From assembly GCF_017355875.1 (NCBI RefSeq), contig NZ_JAFEWC010000003.1:5001-69000 (forward strand): a stretch of 64,000 nt of DNA, read 5' to 3'. The position numbers and the translations under genes were made by a program. The first letter of the stretch is position 1, and every line of letters starts with the position of its first letter. Source of the DNA: Aridibaculum aurantiacum. GTDB lineage: Bacteria > Bacteroidota > Bacteroidia > Chitinophagales > Chitinophagaceae. The notes beneath the pieces are model-generated. The model saw nothing but the letters and a program-made list of their open reading frames with translations, did no database searches and was not told the origin of the DNA. Of this stretch, positions 11,796 to 20,397 are shown in pieces.

Positions 11796-12359
11796 ATGAA
11801 ACCTATACGCGTCTTTTTGTTGATAACAACTTGTTTTCTCATGCATAGATCGTATGCACAGGAACCTGGAATGGGTAGTGCATCGCTGAGTGCGGGTTTA
11901 GAATTAGCATTGCCAACTGGTGATCTTAAAACAGGCGCTGGAATAGGATTGGGCGCAAGTTTGAAAACTGCTTTTCCTGTGATACCATATGGAGATGTAA
12001 CAGTCTCAGCAGGATATTTACGTTTTTCTGGTAAAGAAGTAACACTTCCACTATCACAACAGAGTTTCGCTGGACAAACCAGGAAGACTTTAGCCCTTGG
12101 TGCCATACCGCTGAAAGCAGGTTTCCGTTATCGTTTTCCTAACGCATTTTATGTGGAACCGCAAGTTGGTTATACTTTATTTAGTATGAAGGGTTACCAA
12201 AATGAGGGAGCATTCACTTATGTTGGCAGTGTAGGAGTTGTTCTACTTCGCAATATGTTGGATGTAGGGCTCCGTTACGAAGCGGCTACCAAAGAAAATG
12301 TAACTCTTTCACATGTTGGATTGCGTACAGCTTACAATATTGCCGCAAAAAGAAGATGA
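11796..12359 (+). CDS. Outer-membrane beta-barrel protein, paralogue 1 of 3
   Basis: About 187 residues. The signal peptide (MKPIRVFLLITTCFLMHRSYA) is followed by eight or so amphipathic strands, as in small OmpA/OmpW-like barrels. The repeated local patterns LPTGDLKTGAGIGLG, VSAGYLRFSGKEV, IPLKAGFRYRF and YVEPQVGYT match the next two genes at the same positions, so the three are paralogues. The Met at 11796 is chosen because the hydrophobic signal starts there; the 21 codons upstream are not signal-like. A structural or small-molecule role is unknown. Confidence 0.82.
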   Translation: MKPIRVFLLITTCFLMHRSYAQEPGMGSASLSAGLELALPTGDLKTGAGIGLGASLKTAFPVIPYGDVTVSAGYLRFSGKEVTLPLSQQSFAGQTRKTLALGAIPLKAGFRYRFPNAFYVEPQVGYTLFSMKGYQNEGAFTYVGSVGVVLLRNMLDVGLRYEAATKENVTLSHVGLRTAYNIAAKRR

Positions 12360-12379
12360 TCTATTTATCTAAATTCTTT

Positions 12380-12402
12380 GCCTCGCTTTGCGGGGCTTTT
12401 TC
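12380..12402 (+). terminator. Terminator after barrel paralogue 1
   Basis: GCCTCGC/GCGGGGC stem with one wobble and a 3-base loop, followed by TTTTTC. It lies 21 bases after the stop codon. Confidence 0.75.
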
Positions 12403-12489
12403 ATTTTTATCATGCCTGGTGAAGTATTTTGTTTAGCCTTTGCAGGCACGATTTTTATTTGATTATCAACAACTAAAACTCCTTTTTAT

Positions 12490-13005
12490 ATGAAAAAGAT
12501 CCTTGCATGCATGACTGTAGCAGCAGCATTATTTACCACGGCTAGCTATGCCCAGGTAGGTCAAACAACATTAGGTGTAGGCCTGGATGTAGGTGTGCCA
12601 ACCGGTGATTTCAATAACACTCAAAAAATCGGTATTGGTGGTACTGCTGATTTTGGGTACAATGTTGGAACCGGAACAGCACTTACTTTAACGGTAGGTT
12701 ATATCAGTTTTTCCGGCGATGAAGTAGGAACATTTAAATATCCTGCCGTTAATACCATTCCAATAAAAGCAGGTGTTCGCTACTTTGTTGGACCTGGCTT
12801 ATACCTGGAACCTCAATTAGGTTACACTTCTATTAGTACTCCTAATTCAAATACATCCGGTACTGGTGGATTTACTTACGCGGCAAAAGCTGGCTATAGA
12901 ATATCTAATAGTTTAGATCTATCTGCACGTTACGAAGGAATTAGCCGTAACAATGCCAACCTGAATTTCCTTGGATTTAGGTTAGGTTACAACTTCAGGT
13001 TATAA
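12490..13005 (+). CDS. Outer-membrane beta-barrel protein, paralogue 2 of 3
   Basis: 171 residues with a clear signal peptide (MKKILACMTVAAALFTTASYAQ) and the same barrel pattern as its neighbours: VGVPTGDFNNTQKIGIGG, LTVGYISFSGDEV, IPIKAGVRYF, YLEPQLGYTS and a C-terminal strand LGFRLGYNFRL. The terminal aromatic strand is typical for BAM-dependent insertion. No ligand or enzymatic motif is visible. It has a terminator of its own and about 130 bases of upstream sequence, so it can be expressed independently of paralogue 1. Confidence 0.85.
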   Translation: MKKILACMTVAAALFTTASYAQVGQTTLGVGLDVGVPTGDFNNTQKIGIGGTADFGYNVGTGTALTLTVGYISFSGDEVGTFKYPAVNTIPIKAGVRYFVGPGLYLEPQLGYTSISTPNSNTSGTGGFTYAAKAGYRISNSLDLSARYEGISRNNANLNFLGFRLGYNFRL

Positions 13006-13026
13006 GTATTCCAGTTTTTATAGCTA

Positions 13027-13060
13027 AAGCCCCTGGCAGATTTGCCGGGGGCTTTTTGTT
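13027..13060 (+). terminator. Terminator after barrel paralogue 2
   Basis: AAGCCCCTGGCA pairs with TGCCGGGGGCTT around a GATT loop (12 bp, one wobble) and is followed by TTTTTG. It starts 21 bases after the stop codon. Confidence 0.85.
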
Positions 13061-13424
13061 AAATATTATTATTATTTACACGCTGTAATTTCATCTAATT
13101 GCCTACGTAACAAATGGTTCAGCATCTTCTATTCTTAGGATATATATAGTATTTGTACACAATCCTACTCAAGAATTGGCCATTCAACATTTGCGCCCTT
13201 CAGCATTTGATTGTAGAAAAAAGGCAGGAAGTTCAGTATGTAGAATAATGGGTGCTTTTGTTCTTAAACAAGCTGATACATTGTAAATCAGTGTCTTAAT
13301 CAATTTGTTTGACTGTCGGAAAGACCTTTAAAATATAAATCTTCATTTTCAAAATCAGCTTCATTTTCCACAACTTTTTTTCTCAGGCATGCTTTTTTAC
13401 AAAGGGTTAGTAAAATGTATGATT
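13061..13424. other. Intergenic region before barrel paralogue 3
   Basis: About 360 AT-rich bases. I see no coding frame, RNA gene or strong hairpin. It presumably contains the promoter and leader of paralogue 3, but no TAnnTTTG box stands out. Confidence 0.4.
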
Positions 13425-13997
13425 ATGAAAAACACAATTAGACTAATGGTAGTTGCAGCTGCTTTAATAGGTAGTAACTACAGCTTTGGACAATCAACAA
13501 CAACCGGAACAGGATCAACAGATGTAGCATTTTCTGGAAGACCTACGATGAGCTTTGGAGTTACCGCAGCTAAGCCAATTGGCAATCTTGACAAAACAAC
13601 AGACTTTGGTGGCGGTGGTGATATCAAATTTGCTTTCCCTGTTGGCGTAAATACTGATATTACAGCCCAGGCATCTTACCTGTACTTTTCTAGAGACAAC
13701 AGCAATCCTGCAGTACAGCACGCTACCCAGCTTATTCCTTTCAAAGCTGGTTTCCGTTACCGTTTTGGACCACGTAGTTTTTACCTGGAACCACAAGCAG
13801 GTTATAGCGCTGCAGCAGTAGGTGGCTCTGGTGGATCTCAAGGTGGATTTGTGTACGCAGGTAACATCGGGTATTTTCTAAGCAACCACTTCGATCTTTC
13901 ACTCAGGTACGAAGATGTAATAAGAAGAGGAATGCCGAACGATAGCCGCAGCAATCCATTTGTAGGGCTACGACTAGGTTACAACTTCAAGTTGTAA
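13425..13997 (+). CDS. Outer-membrane beta-barrel protein, paralogue 3 of 3
   Basis: About 190 residues from the Met at 13425 (MKNTIRLMVVAAALIGSNYSFGQ, a signal peptide). A short Ser/Thr/Gly stretch follows, then the shared barrel pattern: AAKPIGNLDKTTDFGGGGD, ASYLYFSRDNS, IPFKAGFRYRFG, FYLEPQAGYSA and the C-terminal VGLRLGYNFKL, nearly identical to paralogue 2. The start 12 codons upstream is less likely because it leaves a non-signal extension. Function unknown; likely a minor surface barrel from tandem duplication. Confidence 0.83.
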   Translation: MKNTIRLMVVAAALIGSNYSFGQSTTTGTGSTDVAFSGRPTMSFGVTAAKPIGNLDKTTDFGGGGDIKFAFPVGVNTDITAQASYLYFSRDNSNPAVQHATQLIPFKAGFRYRFGPRSFYLEPQAGYSAAAVGGSGGSQGGFVYAGNIGYFLSNHFDLSLRYEDVIRRGMPNDSRSNPFVGLRLGYNFKL

Positions 13998-14022
13998 GAA
14001 ATATTGTTGAACCATATTGCTT

Positions 14023-14053
14023 AGCCGGGGTAATTCCCGGCTTTTATATTTTT
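14023..14053 (+). terminator. Terminator after barrel paralogue 3
   Basis: A perfect 7-bp stem, AGCCGGG/CCCGGCT, with a 6-base loop and a TTTTATATTTTTT tail, 26 bases after the stop codon. Confidence 0.82.
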
Positions 14054-14264
14054 TAGAAACAGAAGGAATATTTAATCAAGCGGTGGAGAGGAATGCTCAA
14101 TTGGAAAATGTATGTTGAACGGAGCGTCGCAACAACTGCTCCCACATGTACTTCTGCTGATTAATAAAGCTTTGCATGGTACATGTACGCATAAGTTTTC
14201 TTTTTTGAAGAGTAGGTAAGCTTCTATTGCAGAATAGCATTGAACTTTTCGGGGAATGGATGGT

Positions 14265-14272
14265 TACATTTG
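14265..14272 (+). promoter_or_regulatory. hemH -7 box (TACATTTG)
   Basis: A full match to TAnnTTTG. It lies downstream of the first in-frame ATG (14256) of hemH, so a transcript starting about 7 bases later could not use that ATG. This supports TTG at 14304 as the start. No clear TTTG -33 box is seen. Confidence 0.55.
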
Positions 14273-14303
14273 CTCAATTATTTTAAAAAAGGCTACAGCA
14301 TTG

Positions 14304-15368
14304 AAACGCGGAATAATATTGATGAACCTGGGTTCGCCTGATTCTACAGAGGTGAAAGATGTACGGAAGTACCTGATGGAGTTTTTAATGGATGCTCGTG
14401 TAATTGATTCTCCTTTTGTTTTTCGGTCGATGCTGGTAGGTGGCATCATTGTACCATTTCGTGCACCAAAATCAGCAGAGGCATATAAAAGCATTTGGAC
14501 CAAAGATGGATCGCCGTTGATAGTGCTGACAAAACAATTGCAACAGGCACTGCAGCAAGTTGTAGACGAACCTGTGGAGATAGCTATGCGGTATGGTAAC
14601 CCTACCATGAAAGCTGCATATGATAACCTGCTGAAGCGGGAGCCAGGGTTAGAAGAAGTGATAGCAATACCTATGTACCCTCACTACGCTATGAGTAGTT
14701 ATGAAACAGCAGTAGAGCATGCAAAAGATGTACATGCAAAGCATAACTACGGTTTTAAACTCACGGTTGTAAAGCCTTATTACAACGAGGAGAATTACAT
14801 AAATGCATTGGCAGAAAGTATACGACCATACCTGGAGCAGGATTATGACCAGGTATTGTTCAGCTACCATGGTGTGCCAGAAGCGCATGTAAAGAGTGGA
14901 GATATAACTGCCAAGCATTGCCTGAAGATGTATGCATGTTGCGAGGTGCCGTCTGCAGCACATAAATATTGCTACAGGCATCATTGCTTTACAACTACTA
15001 AATTGGTAGCAGAAAAACTTGGTATTCCTAAAGAGAAATATACCTACTCATTTCAATCGCGGTTGGGTAGGGCAGAATGGCTGAAGCCTTACACGGCTGT
15101 GCGTTTTGAAGAGCTGCCAAAAGAAGGCGTGAAAAAATTGCTTGTTGCATGTCCTGCTTTCATCAGCGATTGCCTTGAAACTTTAGAAGAAATAGCCGAA
15201 GAAGGAAAAGAAACTTTTCTTCATGCAGGTGGCGAGAGCTTCCAGATGATACCATGCCTTAATGTACACCCGCTATGGGTGCAGACGCTTAAGAACTACA
15301 TTTCTGATATCAAATCAGGTTCTGAGAAGATGGTGCTGCAGGATACGCTGGAGACAAAAACAATTTAA
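14304..15368 (+). CDS. hemH: Ferrochelatase
   Basis: About 354 residues; inserts Fe(II) into protoporphyrin IX (or coproporphyrin III), a terminal step of haem synthesis. Signatures are the N-terminal RGIILMNLGSPDS, the active-site region FSYHGVPEAHV with the conserved His, SFQSRLGRAEWLKPYT, and the acidic SDCLETLEEIAEEG helix with the metal-binding Glu. The start is taken as TTG at 14304: ferrochelatases begin just before this motif, and the promoter box lies at 14265-14272. The in-frame ATG at 14256 would add 16 unconserved residues. hemJ follows 47 bases downstream on the same strand and hemN converges, forming a haem cluster. Confidence 0.93.
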   Translation, partial: KRGIILMNLGSPDSTEVKDVRKYLMEFLMDARVIDSPFVFRSMLVGGIIVPFRAPKSAEAYKSIWTKDGSPLIVLTKQLQQALQQVVDEPVEIAMRYGNPTMKAAYDNLLKREPGLEEVIAIPMYPHYAMSSYETAVEHAKDVHAKHNYGFKLTVVKPYYNEENYINALAESIRPYLEQDYDQVLFSYHGVPEAHVKSGDITAKHCLKMYACCEVPSAAHKYCYRHHCFTTTKLVAEKLGIPKEKYTYSFQSRLGRAEWLKPYTAVRFEELPKEGVKKLLVACPAFISDCLETLEEIAEEGKETFLHAGGESFQMIPCLNVHPLWVQTLKNYISDIKSGSEKMVLQDTLETKTI

Positions 15369-15415
15369 AAATTTGCTGGTTTAGCTGCTCATACTATTGA
15401 TGTTGTTGTAAAAAC

Positions 15416-15949
15416 ATGTTATACATAAAAGCGCTCCATATCATCTTTATTGTAACCTGGTTCGCCGGCTTATTTTATATGCCGCGATTGTTTATTTACA
15501 ACACAGAAGCGCAGGAAAGAGAAGCGCCTATACGTGATGCATTGCAAGAACAATTTGGCATAATGATGAAGCGGCTTTGGTATGGTATCACATGGCCCTC
15601 TGCAATTCTTACTTTAATCTTTGGTCCCTGGGTGATGTACGAATTAGGTTACTTCGAATCTGTTCCTTCATGGCTTTGGATAAAGCTTGCTTTCGTACTG
15701 GGTTTGTACCTCTACCATTATTCGATTCACCGCATTTTTTTGCAGCACACCAAAGGCTTGCTTAAGTATTCATCGCAGCAGCTGCGTGTATGGAATGAAG
15801 TGGCCACAATTTTTCTAATAGCAATTGTAATGCTGGTAGTGGTAAAGCAAAACCTGAGTGTTGTTTGGGGACTCGTTGGTTTGATCCTTTTCATTGCGTT
15901 ACTCATGTGTGCCATTAAGATCTATAAAGCTCTTAGGCAAAAGAAGTAA
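15416..15949 (+). CDS. hemJ: HemJ-type protoporphyrinogen IX oxidase
   Basis: 177 residues and about four transmembrane helices. It resembles the HemJ/UPF0093 family: YIKALHIIFIVTWFAGLFYMPRLFIY near the N-terminus contains the His implicated in haem binding, and MMKRLWYGITWPSAILTLIFGPW and WLWIKLAFVLGLYLYHY are also family-like. HemJ oxidises protoporphyrinogen IX to protoporphyrin IX in the inner membrane, supplying HemH. Its position 47 bases after hemH, with no terminator between, suggests one operon. HemG and HemY are absent from the window, consistent with HemJ doing this step. Confidence 0.9.
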   Translation: MLYIKALHIIFIVTWFAGLFYMPRLFIYNTEAQEREAPIRDALQEQFGIMMKRLWYGITWPSAILTLIFGPWVMYELGYFESVPSWLWIKLAFVLGLYLYHYSIHRIFLQHTKGLLKYSSQQLRVWNEVATIFLIAIVMLVVVKQNLSVVWGLVGLILFIALLMCAIKIYKALRQKK

Positions 15950-15986
15950 CTGCTGAATCCTTTTTCATTTTATGGTGTCTTCCTAA

Positions 15987-17354
15987 TCATATAGCCTTAC
16001 TAAACATAGGAGAACTTCCTTCATGCTTGTAGCGTGCAAGGTGCAAGTCAAAAGCCTTGCAAATGTTACGGACAAAGTTTTTTCCTTTAGAAGTCAACTG
16101 TAGGCCCAGTTCGTCAAACTCTACTAATCCATCTTCACGTAATAAAGCCAGTTCAGGAAAAGCATATTCTCTTAGCAACGGCAGATGTTCTTCAGCAAAA
16201 GTTGTTGTTCCGCGACAGATAATATTAAGGATATAGCTTTTAAAGGCTCTATCTTCTTCAGTTAAAACATAGCCTCGATGTACAGCCAGGGCTTTATCAT
16301 CAATTGCTAAATAATATTCTTTTAACGACTTTTCATTTTGGGCATAAGCAATGCCTATATCGCTAATGGATGAAACGCCTAAGCCAATCAAAAGTCCACC
16401 TGCCTGTGTGGTATAGCCCATAAAATTTCGATGCAGTTTACCTTCTACTGATGCTAGATACAGGTCATCATGTGGAAGTGCAAAATGATCCATGCCGATG
16501 TCGTGGTAACCATTGTTCGTAAAGAGTTCTTTGCCGCGCAGGTATAGTTGCAATTTAAGATCGGCAGGAGGCAGATCTTTTTCGCTGAACAAACGCTGGC
16601 CGCGACTGTTCCATGGCACATGGGCGTAACTATAAAAAGCGATTCGATCAGGCTGTAGCGTCACGCATTGTTCAACGGTTCTTTGTATGCTCTCTAAGGT
16701 TTGGAATGGCAGCCCGTATATAAGATCGAAGTTGACAGAATTAAAACCTGTAGCCCTTGCCAATGTAGTTGCTTGTACCAGGTTCTCAAAAGGCTGAATG
16801 CGGTTGATGACCTTCTGAACAGTAGGATCATTGTCCTGAACACCATAGCTTATTCTTCTAAAGTTAAGATTGTACAGCGTTTCCAGGTGTTCTTTGGTTG
16901 TATTATTCGGATGACCTTCTACACTGAATTCCCTTGCCGGGTGAATGATGCAATCATTCAGGATGGTGCTCACCAGTTTATCAAGATTAGCAGGAGAAAA
17001 AAAGGTAGGTGTACCGCCTCCTAAATGCAGTTCTTTTACCACCGGCTTAGCTGGCATCAGTTCCAGGTAAAGTTTCCATTCATCTAGTACCGCCTGTAGG
17101 TATACATCTTCTACACTATGATTCGTCGTGATCTTTTTATTGCAGCCACAGTAGGTACACAGCGACTCGCAAAACGGAAGGTGGATATAAAGACTAATTC
17201 CTTCATTAGAGTTTTTTATTTGAAATTGTTGCCGAACCAATTCCTTCCAATTAGGCACATCTATACCAGCATCCCAATGTGGAACAGTAGGATAGCTTGT
17301 ATAGCGCGGTACGGGTTGATTATATTTCTGCAGTAACGATACATCAATATTCAT
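15987..17354 (-). CDS. hemN: Oxygen-independent coproporphyrinogen III oxidase
   Basis: 455 residues; a radical SAM enzyme that decarboxylates coproporphyrinogen III to protoporphyrinogen IX without oxygen. The N-terminal YNQPVPRYTSYPTVPHW is diagnostic for true HemN rather than HemW. The cluster-binding CxxxCxxC is C62, C66, C69, with the extra HemN Cys at 71. GGGTPTF and ISYGVQDNDPTVQKVINR are conserved. It converges on hemJ with 37 bases between stops. A TAnnTTTG box at 17359-17366 is so close to the ATG that the transcript may be leaderless. Confidence 0.95.
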   Translation of the reverse strand: MNIDVSLLQKYNQPVPRYTSYPTVPHWDAGIDVPNWKELVRQQFQIKNSNEGISLYIHLPFCESLCTYCGCNKKITTNHSVEDVYLQAVLDEWKLYLELMPAKPVVKELHLGGGTPTFFSPANLDKLVSTILNDCIIHPAREFSVEGHPNNTTKEHLETLYNLNFRRISYGVQDNDPTVQKVINRIQPFENLVQATTLARATGFNSVNFDLIYGLPFQTLESIQRTVEQCVTLQPDRIAFYSYAHVPWNSRGQRLFSEKDLPPADLKLQLYLRGKELFTNNGYHDIGMDHFALPHDDLYLASVEGKLHRNFMGYTTQAGGLLIGLGVSSISDIGIAYAQNEKSLKEYYLAIDDKALAVHRGYVLTEEDRAFKSYILNIICRGTTTFAEEHLPLLREYAFPELALLREDGLVEFDELGLQLTSKGKNFVRNICKAFDLHLARYKHEGSSPMFSKAI

Positions 17355-17358
17355 AATA

Positions 17359-17366
17359 CAAAGCTA
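17359..17366 (-). promoter_or_regulatory. hemN -7 box (TAGCTTTG) next to the start codon
   Basis: Matches TAnnTTTG on the minus strand, four bases upstream of the ATG. A T-run that could serve as a -33 element lies about 18 bases further upstream. Initiation here would put the first transcribed base at or near the start codon. Confidence 0.45.
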
Positions 17367-17450
17367 CCGGCGGTGGCAGGTGTAAAAAATGACAACAGGC
17401 AGCTTTTGCAGCCTCTGGCCGGTTGATGTTATTGCTGCACCTGTGTTATG

Positions 17451-17458
17451 TACATTTG
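17451..17458 (+). promoter_or_regulatory. Amidohydrolase -7 box (TACATTTG)
   Basis: Full match to TAnnTTTG, 17 bases before the ATG at 17476, giving a short leader. A TTG at 17432-17434 is a poor -33 candidate. Confidence 0.42.
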
Positions 17459-17475
17459 CCACCAAATAAAACTTA

Positions 17476-19101
17476 ATGAAATATATTCTAGGAATCTTAT
17501 TGCTGGTAATTTTTACTGGATGCAGCAGTACAACCGAAGTAGACCTGGTAGTGCACAATGCAGTGGTGTATACAGTGGATGATAGTTTTTCTACAGCACA
17601 AGCTTTTGCTGTAAGTGAGGGTGAAATAGTGGAAGTAGGAACCAATGACGACATACTGGGCAAGTACGCAGCAAAAGAAAAAATTGATGCGCAGGGCAAA
17701 GCTGTTTATCCCGGGTTGATTGATGCCCATGCACACTTTTTAGGCTATGGAAAAAGCCTTTTCATGGTGGACCTGTTTGGTACCAAAAGCTGGGATGAAG
17801 TGGTGGAGCGTGTGAAGAAATTTGCTGATGAACATCCTGAAGAAAAGTGGATACAGGGACGTGGCTGGGACCAGAATAAGTGGCCAGGAAAAGCTTATCC
17901 TACCAATGAAAAGCTTAATGAACTTTTTCCTGGTACACCGGTAGTTCTTACCCGTGTGGATGGTCATGCGGCTATAGCTAACCAGAAAGCATTGGATACT
18001 GCAGGTGTGGTAGCTGGCCAGGCCCTTATAGGTGGCGAAATAGAAACAAAGAATGGAAAGCTGACAGGTGTACTTATAGATAATGCAGTTGATTTGATAA
18101 CCGCCAAAATTCCTGCGGCCAGCATAGATGATTATGTGAAATGGCTGAGCGAAGCGCAAAAAAATCTCTTTGCTACAGGACTAACAACTGTAGCGGATTG
18201 CGGTCTCATGTACAACGATGTGCAGGTGATAGATGGTCTACAAAAAGAAGGTGCTATAGATGTACGGCTATACGTGATGCTGAGTGATGATACCGCCAAC
18301 TATAGCCGCTACCTGGGCAAGGAGCCTTACAAGACGGATAAGATGTATGTAAAAGGAATAAAAGTATATGCAGATGGTGCATTGGGTAGCAGGGGTGCTT
18401 GTTTGCTGGAAGAATACGCCGATAAAAAAGGATGGAAAGGTTTCCTGCTAAAGGAGAAGACCTATTTTGATAGCCTGGCACAAGCACTTGTAAATACCAA
18501 TTACCAGATGTGCACACATGCTATTGGCGATAGTGCCAATAGGGAAGTGCTGAACATTTACAACAAAGTTCTGAATGGCACCAACGACAAGCGGTGGAGA
18601 ATAGAACATGCACAGGTTGTAAACTGGAACGACTTCGGGCTGTTTGGAAAATCAAATATTGTTCCTTCTGTACAGCCTACACATGCTACCAGCGATATGT
18701 ATTGGGCCGAAGAAAGATTGGGTAAGGAGCGCATAACAGGAGCTTATGCCTATAAGCAGCTGCTTAAGCAAAACGGATGGATACCACTGGGTACTGATTT
18801 CCCGGTAGAAGATATAAGTCCTTTTAAAACCTTTCTTGCAGCTGTAGTACGTAAAGATGAAAAGGGTTATCCTGCCAAAGGATTTCAAACTGAAAATGCA
18901 CTTACACGGGAGGAAGCAATAAAAGGAATGACTATTTGGGCAGCAAAATCTTGCTTCCTGGAGAAGGAAATAGGCAGTATAGAAAAAGGTAAAAAAGCTG
19001 ATTTCATTATTTTGGATAAAGACCTGATGAAGGTGGATGAGAAGGAGATATTAGCTACCAAAGTTTTGTCCACTTACTTGGGTGGTAAGAAGGTGCTGTA
19101 A
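17476..19101 (+). CDS. Lipoprotein amidohydrolase, YtcJ-like
   Basis: 541 residues of the amidohydrolase superfamily (amidohydrolase_3 type). An N-terminal lipoprotein signal, MKYILGILLLVIFTGC, has its lipobox Cys at 16, so the protein is probably anchored in the periplasm or outer membrane. The metal-binding HxH lies in GLIDAHAHFLG. Later metal or catalytic positions are suggested by KVYADGALGSRGA, CTHAIGDSANREV, RIEHAQV and LGTDFPVED. The C-terminal composite sheet ends with IGSIEKGKKADFIILDKDL. Substrates of YtcJ relatives are mostly unknown; hydrolysis of amides or N-acyl compounds is inferred. It is transcribed divergently from hemN. Confidence 0.9.
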   Translation: MKYILGILLLVIFTGCSSTTEVDLVVHNAVVYTVDDSFSTAQAFAVSEGEIVEVGTNDDILGKYAAKEKIDAQGKAVYPGLIDAHAHFLGYGKSLFMVDLFGTKSWDEVVERVKKFADEHPEEKWIQGRGWDQNKWPGKAYPTNEKLNELFPGTPVVLTRVDGHAAIANQKALDTAGVVAGQALIGGEIETKNGKLTGVLIDNAVDLITAKIPAASIDDYVKWLSEAQKNLFATGLTTVADCGLMYNDVQVIDGLQKEGAIDVRLYVMLSDDTANYSRYLGKEPYKTDKMYVKGIKVYADGALGSRGACLLEEYADKKGWKGFLLKEKTYFDSLAQALVNTNYQMCTHAIGDSANREVLNIYNKVLNGTNDKRWRIEHAQVVNWNDFGLFGKSNIVPSVQPTHATSDMYWAEERLGKERITGAYAYKQLLKQNGWIPLGTDFPVEDISPFKTFLAAVVRKDEKGYPAKGFQTENALTREEAIKGMTIWAAKSCFLEKEIGSIEKGKKADFIILDKDLMKVDEKEILATKVLSTYLGGKKVL

Positions 19102-19161
19102 CTGGGAGAAGAAAGGAGGTTGCAATAGTTTTTCAACCTAAGTAGTATTTCATAAAATAGA

Positions 19162-19191
19162 AAAGAAGATCACTATATGGTGATCTTCTTT
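19162..19191. terminator. Bidirectional terminator between convergent genes
   Basis: A perfect 12-bp stem, AAAGAAGATCAC/GTGATCTTCTTT, with a 6-base loop, between the amidohydrolase and the small lipoprotein gene. The T-rich tail is better on the minus strand. Confidence 0.75.
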
Positions 19192-19209
19192 GGTATTATA
19201 ACAGTTGGT

Positions 19210-19410
19210 TTACCTTCCCTGGCCTGTACCTGTAGTATCTGCTCCTAGTAGAGGAGTAGTAGTATCTATTCCTCTTGTACCTGTAGGATCAACTACAAAT
19301 GTATCTCTCTGCCTTGGAGACAAAGTATCTGTTGGGTCTGCTGTACCCTCTCCTCCACAGGCTACCAATGTTCCTGCTATTGCTACTAGTGCCAATATCT
19401 TTTTCATCAT
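19210..19410 (-). CDS. Small lipoprotein, Thr/Asp/Gly-rich
   Basis: 66 residues. MMKKILALVAIAGTLVACGG is a lipoprotein signal peptide with the lipobox LVAC. The mature part is about 48 residues, rich in Thr, Asp, Gly and Pro, with no recognisable domain and presumably disordered. Small lipoproteins of this type are frequent in Bacteroidota and usually uncharacterised. Either of the two tandem Met codons could initiate. It lies downstream of a YceI gene but after that gene's terminator. Confidence 0.72.
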   Translation of the reverse strand: MMKKILALVAIAGTLVACGGEGTADPTDTLSPRQRDTFVVDPTGTRGIDTTTPLLGADTTGTGQGR

Positions 19411-19523
19411 GATGTTTCTTCTTAGGTATTAAAAGTTTGTGCCACATGATTAGCGGGTCAAAACATTTTATGCTGTCATTGTTATTAAAAAATTTGTGCA
19501 GATAGCACCGGAAGTTTCAGCTT

Positions 19524-19560
19524 AAATAAAAAAGAGAGCCCAGGACCTGCGCCCCGGGCT
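19524..19560 (-). terminator. Terminator after the distal YceI gene
   Basis: On the minus strand, AGCCC/GGGCT is extended by a G-U pair and GG/CC (8 bp) and followed by CTCTTTTTTATTT, about 55 bases after the YceI stop codon. Confidence 0.75.
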
Positions 19561-19615
19561 TCACTCATACACACCACAATTGTAAAACCATCACCCAGTT
19601 TTGCAGTGTAGTTTA

Positions 19616-20257
19616 TTATTTAATCGGATCGAGAAGGAGTTTAAATTCTACATCAAAATGATCTTTCACTTTTACAAGACCACCAAGTTTTTTTGGAGGA
19701 ACCAAGGCAAAGTCTGCAAATGAAAATGACCGAGAACCATTGAGCGTGATAAGAGAACTATTTGTTTTTGCGAAAGAATAGCAGATCTCGAATTTACGTG
19801 TGGTGCCAGCCAGTTCTATCTCTACCCATCCTTTCATAAAGTCTTTGTTGTTGCCCATTACCGGGTTGCGGTCCAGTGAAAGGAAGCGGATGATCATTTT
19901 AGGATGTTCTTTAACCCTCAGTGTCTTTTGCAGGTCGGTGGTCATTATCTTATTGTAACAGTCAAACCTTGCTACATCAATAGCTAGCGCACCTTTCAGT
20001 GTTACTGTTTTGCTTACACCATTTTCTTCTATGCATGCAATGGTATCTGCCTGGTAGTAGCCTTTAATGTCGCAGCCAAACTCGTTGATGTTGGTAGATC
20101 CATTGATGCGTAGTGTGCTTGTTTTCTGTACAGCCCACTTTACAGCTTCTTTTTTATTGTTCTTTTCTTTATCCCGGTCATCTGCTATGCCTGGTGCCAT
20201 TACCAATAAAAAGAATAAGGTAAGTAGCAGGTTAAAAATTTTATTAGAAGTGTTCAT
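19616..20257 (-). CDS. YceI-family protein, distal copy
   Basis: 213 residues with an N-terminal signal peptide (hydrophobic 8-25) and a YceI-like lipocalin-type fold. Family features are the opening WAVQKTSTLRINGSTNINEF, the middle LRVKEHPKMIIRFLSL (the common YceI 'hP.I.F' strand) and the late TLNGSRSFSFADFAL and PPKKLGGLVKVKD. YceI proteins bind isoprenoid or other hydrophobic ligands in the periplasm. It is only distantly similar to the other YceI copy at 21893 and is separated from the intervening porin gene by a terminator, so it probably has its own promoter. Confidence 0.75.
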   Translation of the reverse strand: MNTSNKIFNLLLTLFFLLVMAPGIADDRDKEKNNKKEAVKWAVQKTSTLRINGSTNINEFGCDIKGYYQADTIACIEENGVSKTVTLKGALAIDVARFDCYNKIMTTDLQKTLRVKEHPKMIIRFLSLDRNPVMGNNKDFMKGWVEIELAGTTRKFEICYSFAKTNSSLITLNGSRSFSFADFALVPPKKLGGLVKVKDHFDVEFKLLLDPIK

Positions 20258-20397
20258 GATCTAAAGAATTTAAATGTCCTGTTTCACTATATCAATTGCT
20301 CTATGTAAAGCTATCTTACCCTTATTTTCTTTCTTATGATGTATATCAAAAGCAATAGTGATTGGTATCAGTTATCTCTTTTTATTGAAAAAGATTT

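Noticed and set aside
14121-14133. A possible fourth copy of the GACGCAAC repeat (GCGTCGCA)
   Set aside because: Only the 8-mer GCGTCGCA is shared, which is expected about once by chance in a window this size.
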